Positions 6,014-11,966 of a stretch of DNA of 23,457 nt are shown one piece after another. This DNA is from an uncultured Clostridia bacterium (GTDB lineage: Bacteria > Bacillota > Clostridia > Christensenellales > UBA1242), in NCBI GenBank assembly GCA_944384475.1, contig CALWTN010000004.1, positions 1 to 23,457 on the forward strand, given 5' to 3'. Under the pieces are notes generated by a model. It worked only from the letters and a program-made list of their open reading frames with translations, searched no databases and was not told where the DNA came from. The translations under genes were made by a program, and so were the position numbers. Within the stretch, counting starts at the first letter, position 1. The number at the start of each line of letters is the position of its first letter.

Positions 6014-7627
6014 ATGGCAAAATTAATTAAACAGGGACAAGAGGCAAGATCTAGCCTCGAAAGAGGTGTCAACATTCTTGCAGACACCGTTAAAATCACA
6101 CTAGGGCCAAAAGGGCGCAACGTGGTGTTGGGCAAAAAGTTTGCCTCGCCTTTGATAACCAACGATGGAGTTACAATCGCAAAGGAGATTGAACTTAGTG
6201 ACCCGTTTGAAAACATGGGCGCCGAACTCGTTAAAGAGGTTTCGGTTAAAACCAACGATGTGGCTGGCGATGGCACAACCACGGCAGCAGTGCTTGCTCA
6301 GGCGATAGTCAATGAAGGCATGCGAAATTTTGCTGCTGGTGCAAACCCAATCATACTCAAAAAAGGCATTTTTAAGGCAGTTGGCGAGGCGACAAAAGGC
6401 TTAAAAGAACTTTCTAAGCCGGTGAGTGGCAAGAGTGATATAGCCAAAGTGGCAAGCATATCTGCTGGTGATGAAGATGTTGGAAAACTCATCGCTGATG
6501 CTATGGAAAAGGTGGGCGCTGATGGCGTGATAACTGTTGAAGAGTCGCAGACGATGAACACCGAGCTCAGTGTGGTGGAAGGCATGCAGTTTGATAGAGG
6601 ATATCTTTCGCCTTACATGTCCACCAACGCTGAAAAAATGGTTGCAGAACTCGATAATCCTTACATTTTGATAACCGACAAAAAGATTTCGCAAATTGCA
6701 GAGATTTTACCAATTTTGGAGGCTGTTGTTAAAGTCAGCGGCAAACTTTTGATAATCGCTGATGAGGTGGAGGGCGAAGCGCTTACCACACTGATTTTAA
6801 ACAAACTTCGTGGCACTTTCATCTGTGTGGCAGTTAAAGCGCCAAGTTTTGGTGATAAAAGAAAGGCTATGCTTGAAGATATAGCTGTGCTAACTGGTGG
6901 CAAGGTGATTTCAGAGGAAGTTGGAACAGATTTGCGTGAGCTTTCACTTGATATGCTTGGCAGAGCAAGGATGGTGAGAGTGGATAAGGACAGCACCACC
7001 ATTGTTGAAGGCGCAGGAGAGAAAGCGGCCATCGCTGAGCGTGTGAAATTTATTAAATCTCAACTTGCTCAGCAAAACAGTGAGTATGAAAAAGAAAAGT
7101 TGTCGGATAGGCTGGCAAGGCTTGCTGGCGGCGTGGCTGTTATCAAGGTTGGCGCGCCCACAGAAGTTGAAATGAAGGAAAAGAAATTGAGGATTGAAGA
7201 TGCTCTTTCGGCAACGAAGGCAGCAAGTGAAGAAGGAGTTGTGCCTGGCGGCGGCGTTGCACTTTTAAAGGTTAAGCCTCGTGTTGAAAAGTTGGTGTCT
7301 TCACTTACTGGCGATGAAAAAACTGGTGCAAACATCATATTAAAAGCCCTTGAAGCGCCAATCAGGCAGATTGCAAAAAACTCTGGCGTAGATGGCGGCG
7401 TTGTCGTAAACAAAGTGCTTGAAAACTTGCAGCAAAATGCTTTTGGATATGATGCGCTTGCAAACAAGTATGTGGATATGATTGAAAGCGGCATTATCGA
7501 CCCTACAAAAGTGACTAGAAGTGCGCTTCAAAATGCGGCAAGTGTGGCAGGAACGCTTTTGACCACCGAGGTTCTCGTGGCTGAGATTGAAGATAAGGCA
7601 GAAAAATCAAACCCAGAAGTATATTAA
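6014..7627 (+). CDS. groEL: Chaperonin GroEL
   Basis: A 537-residue chaperonin whose double heptameric ring folds proteins with ATP. Visible signatures are TLGPKGRNVVLG, NDGVTIAKEIEL (D51), VAGDGTTTAAVLAQ (residues 83-96), the apical segment EVEGEALTTLILNK, and the family signature VEMKEKKLRIEDAL before VVPGGGVALL. It starts MAKLIKQG, with AGGAGG just upstream. The length is full, but the usual flexible Gly-Gly-Met tail is missing; the protein ends EDKAEKSNPEVY. A lipoprotein gene follows after 50 bases that contain a hairpin but no T tract, so transcription probably continues. Confidence 0.97.
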   Translation: MAKLIKQGQEARSSLERGVNILADTVKITLGPKGRNVVLGKKFASPLITNDGVTIAKEIELSDPFENMGAELVKEVSVKTNDVAGDGTTTAAVLAQAIVNEGMRNFAAGANPIILKKGIFKAVGEATKGLKELSKPVSGKSDIAKVASISAGDEDVGKLIADAMEKVGADGVITVEESQTMNTELSVVEGMQFDRGYLSPYMSTNAEKMVAELDNPYILITDKKISQIAEILPILEAVVKVSGKLLIIADEVEGEALTTLILNKLRGTFICVAVKAPSFGDKRKAMLEDIAVLTGGKVISEEVGTDLRELSLDMLGRARMVRVDKDSTTIVEGAGEKAAIAERVKFIKSQLAQQNSEYEKEKLSDRLARLAGGVAVIKVGAPTEVEMKEKKLRIEDALSATKAASEEGVVPGGGVALLKVKPRVEKLVSSLTGDEKTGANIILKALEAPIRQIAKNSGVDGGVVVNKVLENLQQNAFGYDALANKYVDMIESGIIDPTKVTRSALQNAASVAGTLLTTEVLVAEIEDKAEKSNPEVY

Positions 7628-7636
7628 AATGTTTAA

Positions 7637-7671
7637 ACCTCTCTTTACATGGCAAACATGTTTAGAGAGGT
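7637..7671 (+). promoter_or_regulatory. SD-sequestering hairpin before the lipoprotein gene
   Basis: ACCTCTCT (7637-7644) pairs perfectly with AGAGAGGT (7664-7671). A TT/TT internal mismatch is followed by a second stem ACATG/CATGT with a GCAAA loop. The 3' arm contains the AGAGAGG ribosome binding site of the lipoprotein gene (ATG 7678). No T tract follows, so it reads as a translational control hairpin rather than a terminator. Confidence 0.6.
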
Positions 7672-7677
7672 GAAAAT

Positions 7678-8187
7678 ATGAAAAAGATAAGGTTTTTAAC
7701 ACTGCTGCTTGTGTTTGCGTTTTTGCTTGTGGGCTGTGAGAAAAGCAACCAAATTATAGTTGCATATTTAAGCAATGCCACAGCGGCGGGAAGCCATGAT
7801 TTTTCGCTTAAAATTGATTTTCAAGAAGATAAGCGTGTGGAAGATAAATATTATGACATTCAGATTATGAGCGATGTGGATGATTTGAGCATAATATTTT
7901 TTAAAGAAAACGAGCAAAAAATTTCCGCCAACATTGCCGAAAGCAACCGCTGGAATTCACTTACAAGCCTAAAATACTATGGCTTGGGAGAAGAGAGCAA
8001 GGAAAATTTTGAAAAGCTTAAAGAGGCGCTGGATCAAATTTACGTGTTTAGGGTTGATAAATCTGCAAAATTGATTTTCAGAGTGGTTGCAGGCGAAACG
8101 GAAGAAAACGCAACCAAAACGGGGCAAATTCTTGTCAACACTCAGCCCGTCAGCCAAGAATTTGTTTTGAATTGCAAGGTGGATTGA
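7678..8187 (+). CDS. Lipoprotein of unknown function
   Basis: A 169-residue protein with a clear lipoprotein signal: basic MKKIRF, a hydrophobic core (LTLLLVFAFLLVG) and the lipobox LLVGC with lipidated C20. The mature part should be anchored to the outer face of the membrane. It is hydrophilic and probably a beta-sandwich (strands such as HDFSLKIDFQE, YYDIQIMSDVDDLSIIFF and LIFRVVAGETEEN). No family is recognised. The gene lies downstream of groEL with no terminator between, so it may be read through from the groESL promoter. Its ribosome binding site is buried in a hairpin. A strong terminator follows. Confidence 0.85.
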   Translation: MKKIRFLTLLLVFAFLLVGCEKSNQIIVAYLSNATAAGSHDFSLKIDFQEDKRVEDKYYDIQIMSDVDDLSIIFFKENEQKISANIAESNRWNSLTSLKYYGLGEESKENFEKLKEALDQIYVFRVDKSAKLIFRVVAGETEENATKTGQILVNTQPVSQEFVLNCKVD

Positions 8188-8219
8188 TAAAAGCGAGTTA
8201 AAATCGCTTTTATTTTTTT
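8187..8219 (+). terminator. Terminator after the lipoprotein gene
   Basis: A 10-base perfect stem, ATAAAAGCGA (8187-8196) with TCGCTTTTAT (8204-8213), has a 7-base loop and a following T run (8213-8219). The stem begins in the lipoprotein stop codon. Confidence 0.85.
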
Positions 8220-8253
8220 AATAATTATAGTAAAATAATTGCAAGGAGTAAAA

Positions 8254-8922
8254 ATGCTTTCAATCAAACATTTGTATTTAAAATACACACGAGAATTTTA
8301 TGCGCTTTACGATATCAATATGGAAATTGCAGACGGCGAAAGAGTTGCGTTCGTTGGCGCTGATAACAGTGGCAAAACAAGCCTTTTGCGTGTTATATCA
8401 AAACTTGAAAAGCCCACAAAAGGAGAGGTGTATCTTAAAGACAGGCCGCTTAAAAAGATCAACTTTTTCAGCGATTTAAGCGCAGGTTATGTGCCAGTTT
8501 CGCCAGTTTTTATGGAAAATAAGACGGTTTATGAAAATTTTAAATATATTTTAAACGAGCGCAAAGTTCCAGCGGCTGAAATAGAAAATAAAATCAATGA
8601 GGCAGTGATAGAGTTTTCTCTTGAAAAAATTAAGGACGAAAAGATTTGTAATTTATCGGTTGAAGAGAAATATATCCTTTCGCTCATTCGTTTGTCGTTC
8701 AGAAAACTTGACTTTTTGATGATAGACAACATTTTTGAAAACCTATCCGAGTTTTATATTGAAATAATCGAAGAAATTTTGCAAAAACTCCTTTTGCCTT
8801 CAACCACGCTAATTGTTGCAACCACAGACGAAAAAATTGCAGAAAGATTCTGCAAACGCAACATATATTTTAAGAGCGGTTCGATTGTTAGTTTAAACGA
8901 ATATAACAGCGCGGAAAATTAA
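8254..8922 (+). CDS. Degenerate ABC-type ATPase subunit, no partner permease
   Basis: A 222-residue ABC nucleotide-binding domain. Walker A is intact (GADNSGKT, residues 35-42), but the other catalytic motifs are eroded. The Q-loop glutamine is replaced (GYVPVSPVF, near V82), the LSGGQ signature reads LSVEE (134-138), Walker B ends FLMIDN with Asn in place of the catalytic Glu (N159), and the H-loop His is Thr (VATTD, T191). It probably binds ATP but hydrolyses poorly. The overall order still matches importer-type ABC proteins. ATG 8254 is preceded by AAGGAG; TTG 8239 is less likely. No transmembrane partner gene lies in the window. Its stop overlaps the stop of the convergent gene. Confidence 0.85.
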   Translation: MLSIKHLYLKYTREFYALYDINMEIADGERVAFVGADNSGKTSLLRVISKLEKPTKGEVYLKDRPLKKINFFSDLSAGYVPVSPVFMENKTVYENFKYILNERKVPAAEIENKINEAVIEFSLEKIKDEKICNLSVEEKYILSLIRLSFRKLDFLMIDNIFENLSEFYIEIIEEILQKLLLPSTTLIVATTDEKIAERFCKRNIYFKSGSIVSLNEYNSAEN

Positions 8923-9272
8923 TCAGGAAACGCTTTTTCCCCGACATTTTTTGGCGGGGATTTTTTATTTTGTCCCATTCCAGAGAATAGATTGAGCAGT
9001 GGGTTGTCATTAGGTTTGTCTTCTGCCAGTGAATTTGCCATGCCACCAGAAATAGATTTTAAAAGCAGCGGCAATATGGCATTGTTGAGCGAGCCGGATG
9101 AATTGTTTGTGAGATTGGAAAGAATGGAAGCGAGCGGGTTTTGCTGTTGATTTTGGGTTTGAGAAAGCGGCGCATCATAATATGCGCTGTTTTTATTATT
9201 CGTAAAAGCACCAGCATTGTTCTGCTCGGAATATGCTTCTTGTGGATAGAGCGGAGGGAAATTGTTATTCAT
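8919..9272 (-). CDS. Asn/Gln/Pro-rich protein of unknown function
   Basis: A 117-residue protein with a disordered, Asn/Gln/Pro/Tyr-rich N-terminal half (MNNNFPPLYPQEAYSEQNN, then SQTQNQQQNPLA). A short hydrophobic helical segment follows (ASILSNLTNN, then NNAILPLLLKSISGGMANSL), with a Gly/Pro/Lys-rich end. No signal peptide is clear and no family is recognised. ATG 9272 is chosen because MNNNFPPLYP looks like a natural start; TTG 9299 would extend it by nine residues. No good ribosome binding site is seen. Its stop overlaps that of the ABC ATPase gene, and the ABC terminator hairpin lies within its coding sequence. The composition recalls spore-coat or envelope proteins, but this is only an impression. 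Confidence 0.55.
   Translation of the reverse strand: MNNNFPPLYPQEAYSEQNNAGAFTNNKNSAYYDAPLSQTQNQQQNPLASILSNLTNNSSGSLNNAILPLLLKSISGGMANSLAEDKPNDNPLLNLFSGMGQNKKSPPKNVGEKAFPD
8939..8969 (+). terminator. Terminator of the ABC ATPase gene, inside the opposing gene
   Basis: CCCCG (8939-8943) pairs with CGGGG (8955-8959) around an 11-base loop and is followed by ATTTTTTATTT. It lies 17 bases after the ABC stop codon and within the 3' coding part of the minus-strand gene. Confidence 0.6.
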
Positions 9273-9340
9273 GTTAAAAATATATGCGATGCTAGGCAAT
9301 TATGCAACCAATTTTTGTGGAAGAAAATATTTTTGGTGCA

Positions 9341-9346
9341 TATAAT
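9341..9346 (+). promoter_or_regulatory. -10 element for the 9369 gene and subtilase
   Basis: A perfect TATAAT stands 23 bases before ATG 9369. The -35 region is weak: TTGTGG at 9315-9320 gives a 20-base spacer, GTGGAA at 9317-9322 gives 18. The promoter may need an activator. Confidence 0.5.
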
Positions 9347-9368
9347 GCAAAAGTAAAGTGGAGGAGAG

Positions 9369-9653
9369 ATGAGCAAAAATTTTGCAGATTTTAAATATAC
9401 CAAGCCCGCCAAAGAACAACCGAAGCCTAAAATTTCGCAAGACGAACAAGAGCAAATCAAAAAGACTTACGATGCTTTGAAAGATATGGATTCGGACGCC
9501 CTAGCGAAAAGGCTTGCACAAGAGGTGGGAAAGCAGAAATCTGAGGGAAATTTTGATTACGACATGCTCAAAAGCAGTGTGGAGTCTATGAAACCATTTT
9601 TGCCTTTACAAACCTATGAGAATTTAAAAAAATTGTTAGAGAACATACGATGA
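9369..9653 (+). CDS. Small hydrophilic protein coupled to the subtilase
   Basis: A 94-residue, strongly charged, Lys/Gln/Asp-rich protein with no membrane segment. The N-terminus is Pro/Lys-rich (FADFKYTKPAKEQPKPKIS) and probably flexible. The rest is helical (EQEQIKKTYDALKDMDSDALAKRLAQEV), ending LLENIR. No family is recognised. GGAGGAG immediately before ATG 9369 is a good ribosome binding site. The stop overlaps the subtilase ATG by four bases (ATGA, 9650-9653), so the two are translationally coupled and likely act together, for example as regulator, substrate or adaptor of the protease. That link is inference from gene order. Confidence 0.75.
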   Translation: MSKNFADFKYTKPAKEQPKPKISQDEQEQIKKTYDALKDMDSDALAKRLAQEVGKQKSEGNFDYDMLKSSVESMKPFLPLQTYENLKKLLENIR

Positions 9654-10795
9654 ACTTAAATAAAATTGATGTCAACCTTTTTTACATGGCAGGCTTATTG
9701 GGAGAAGATAAAAAAATCAGTTGCCTTGTCAGCGGCAGGAATTTTGAAAACTTAAAAGCTTTACTCAAAAAGAATAACATTCACATTATGGATGAATATT
9801 TATTCATCAATTCTTTTTATGTTCAAGCGACAAAAAAGCAGATTGGCATGCTTTCAAGATGGGCAGAGGTTAAGTTTATTGCTGCCAACTCCACCGCATT
9901 GATGCTTATGCATGTGGCAAGGCGAGTTTTGAATATGCCGCAAAATCAACTTTCTGGAAAGGGCGTAGGCGTGGCGTTTATCGACACAGGCATCGCAAAA
10001 CATTGCGATTTTTGTTTGGGCAAAGATCGCATTTGCAAGTTTGTGGATTTTGTGTCAAATCGCACTCGAGCATACGACGACAACGGCCATGGCACTTTTG
10101 TTGCTGGCGTTTGTGCGGGGTCGGGCGCAAGCAGCGGAGGCAAATATAAAGGCATAGCACCGCAAGCCAACATATATGCATTGAAAGCGCTCGACAGCCA
10201 CGGCGAGGCTTATTCAAACAAAATTTTGTCTGCGATGGAGTGGGTTTATGATCATCATAAGCAAGATAACATCAAGGTTGTTTGCATGAGTTTTGGCAGT
10301 GAGCCTTTGGGGTATAACGATCCGATTATGAACGGTGCAGAGCAGCTTTGGAAAAGTGGAGTTATTGTTGTGGCGGCAGCTGGGAATAGTGGGCCTGAAT
10401 TTCAGTCAATTAAAAGCCCGGGCGTAAGCCGAAAATTGATTACAGTCGGAGGCATGGATGACAATCGTTTTGATGATAATTCTTTTTCGCCATCGCTTTT
10501 TTTTTTTTTTTTTTTTTCTTCACGAGGTCCTTCGTTTAGAAGTTTTAAACCAGACATAGTCGCCCCAGCGGTTGACATAACTTCGTGCGATTTAAACCAT
10601 GGCTACACAAAACTTAGCGGCACATCTGTTGCCACTCCAATGATTGCGGGTGTTATGTGTCTGCTTTGCGAGAAGTTTCCAGACATCACGCCTGACGAAG
10701 CAAAGCGCCGTTTGCTGTCATGTTGCAAGCCCATTTGTTTAAATAGAAATTTGGAAGGATTTGGCTATCCAGATTTAACTAAACTTTTTGATTAA
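9650..10795 (+). CDS. Subtilisin-like serine protease (S8, intracellular AprX-like) with poly-Phe insert
   Basis: A 381-residue subtilase without signal peptide, so probably cytoplasmic. The catalytic triad and oxyanion residue are all present: D112 in VGVAFIDTG, H147 in DDNGHGTFVAG, N246 in VAAAGNSGP and S326 in LSGTSVATP. Residues 1-95 resemble an I9-type propeptide or chaperone domain (INSFYVQATKKQI, then EVKFIAAN). Between N246 and S326 the family segment usually ending FSSRGP reads SPSLFFFFFFSSRGP, encoded by 21 consecutive T (10497-10517). The frame is open at this length; gain or loss of one T would truncate the enzyme before its catalytic serine. The gene is coupled to the small upstream gene and overlaps the end of murG by 21 bases. 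Confidence 0.93.
   Translation: MNLNKIDVNLFYMAGLLGEDKKISCLVSGRNFENLKALLKKNNIHIMDEYLFINSFYVQATKKQIGMLSRWAEVKFIAANSTALMLMHVARRVLNMPQNQLSGKGVGVAFIDTGIAKHCDFCLGKDRICKFVDFVSNRTRAYDDNGHGTFVAGVCAGSGASSGGKYKGIAPQANIYALKALDSHGEAYSNKILSAMEWVYDHHKQDNIKVVCMSFGSEPLGYNDPIMNGAEQLWKSGVIVVAAAGNSGPEFQSIKSPGVSRKLITVGGMDDNRFDDNSFSPSLFFFFFFSSRGPSFRSFKPDIVAPAVDITSCDLNHGYTKLSGTSVATPMIAGVMCLLCEKFPDITPDEAKRRLLSCCKPICLNRNLEGFGYPDLTKLFD
10497..10517 (+). repeat. 21-T homopolymer inside the subtilase gene
   Basis: Twenty-one consecutive T, preceded by C and followed by CTTC. They encode the end of Leu283, Phe284-Phe289 and the first base of Ser290. No other homopolymer in the window comes close to this length. Confidence 0.95.
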
Positions 10796-11812
10796 TTCAA
10801 TAATTTGCTCCACAGCATTGTTTTTTGCCGCTTTTTGCAGGTTTTTTTTGTAAAATTGCATGTTTTTTACCATATAATTGATTTTTTTTCGCAATGACGA
10901 TGTTGTTAAATCCTCATCTAAAATCATTTCAGCAACTCCCATTTCTTTAAAAAGTTTGGCATTTTGTATTTGGTCTCCTCGTGAGGCCTTTTTAGAAAGA
11001 GGCAACAGCAGCATTGGCTTTTTAAGCGCAAGCAACTCGTTTATAACGCCTGAACCAGCTCTTGTAATCACCAAATCGCTTGCGGCATAAAAATCTGAAA
11101 TTGGGTTTAGGTAGGCAAAAGGATAATAATTTTTTTGTGGAGAAAATGATTGAATGTTGTTTTTTCCCACGGCGTGCAAAACAGTAAATTCGTCAGTCAA
11201 AAAGGATGGATCTCTTAAAAGATCGTTAATTCTTTTTGAGCCTAAACTGCCTCCGACAAAAAGCAAAATTGGTTTATGTTGCTCTCCAATTTTTGAAAGC
11301 ACCTTGCATTTATCGCCTTCAAAAATTTGCTTGCGCAGAGGTTGACCAGTCCAAATAAACTTTCTGTTTTGTTTGCTTGTTTGATAAAAGGTGGTGCATA
11401 CGATTTTCGCAGATCTCGCAATTATTTTATTTGCAAGGCCAAGCGAAAGATCGCTTTCATGCGTTATCAAATTTATATTCAATTTTTTTGCTGCCAACGC
11501 CACAGGAAGTGCGACATATCCGCCCTTTGAAAAAATGATGTTAGGCGCAATTTCTTGCAAAAGTTTTTTGGTTTGCTTTACGCTTTTGTAAAGCTTAAAT
11601 GGAATTAAAAAATTTTTTGCAAGCAGAGTCCTGTCAAATTTTACAGTTGGTATTTGGTGATATTTGACTTTTGGGAAATCCTTTAAAATTTGTTTTTCCA
11701 TGCCGTCCGAGCCGATATAATGCACCTCGTAATCTTTGAGGCTTTCCATTATTGCTATGTTTGGATAGATATGGCCAGCAGTTCCACCACCAGTAAAAAC
11801 AATCTTTTTCAT
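10775..11812 (-). CDS. murG: UDP-GlcNAc transferase MurG (lipid II synthase)
   Basis: A 345-residue GT-B glycosyltransferase that adds GlcNAc to lipid I at the inner face of the membrane, making lipid II. Signatures are the N-terminal glycine loop FTGGGTAGHIYPN (residues 6-18), IIFSKGGYVALPV, THESDLSLGLANK (118-129), LLFVGGSLGSKRIN and the donor-site motif ITRAGSGVINEL (249-260). Length is normal. ATG 11812 has no clear ribosome binding site, but a good promoter lies upstream. It is the only gene on this strand here; the usual mur/fts cluster neighbours are absent. The last 21 bases overlap the subtilase gene. Confidence 0.96.
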   Translation of the reverse strand: MKKIVFTGGGTAGHIYPNIAIMESLKDYEVHYIGSDGMEKQILKDFPKVKYHQIPTVKFDRTLLAKNFLIPFKLYKSVKQTKKLLQEIAPNIIFSKGGYVALPVALAAKKLNINLITHESDLSLGLANKIIARSAKIVCTTFYQTSKQNRKFIWTGQPLRKQIFEGDKCKVLSKIGEQHKPILLFVGGSLGSKRINDLLRDPSFLTDEFTVLHAVGKNNIQSFSPQKNYYPFAYLNPISDFYAASDLVITRAGSGVINELLALKKPMLLLPLSKKASRGDQIQNAKLFKEMGVAEMILDEDLTTSSLRKKINYMVKNMQFYKKNLQKAAKNNAVEQIIELIKKFS

Positions 11813-11854
11813 ACATATATATTACGCAAAGCACGCAGCTTTTATTTAAGAGTA

Positions 11855-11883
11855 TTTATACATTTTAATGCATAAAAATACAA
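11855..11883 (-). promoter_or_regulatory. Sigma-A promoter of murG
   Basis: On the minus strand TTGTAT (plus 11878-11883), a 17-base spacer and TATAAA (plus 11855-11860) give a good match. The expected leader is about 35-40 bases. Confidence 0.6.
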
Positions 11884-11904
11884 ATTGGCAAAGAATAAAA
11901 TTTC

Positions 11905-11933
11905 TTGGTTAAAACTTTTGAATATGCTATAAT
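11905..11933 (+). promoter_or_regulatory. Sigma-A promoter of parE-parC
   Basis: TTGGTT (11905-11910), 17 bases and a perfect TATAAT (11928-11933) preceded by the extended element TGC (11925-11927). It lies 33 bases before the parE start codon and back-to-back with the murG promoter. Confidence 0.75.
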
Positions 11934-11966
11934 AAATATGTAAATTGATTTTAACTAGGAGAAAGC

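Noticed and set aside
9270..9330. Possible sigma-E type promoter (GCATAAT and CATATATT) upstream of the minus-strand Asn/Gln/Pro-rich gene
   Set aside because: The spacing is 12 bases, shorter than the usual 13-15, and the elements are in A/T-rich sequence where chance matches are common.
11852..11881. Imperfect palindrome (GTATTT...AAATAC) between murG and parE
   Set aside because: It coincides with the A/T-rich murG promoter elements and needs a bulge to pair; there is no independent support for an operator or hairpin.
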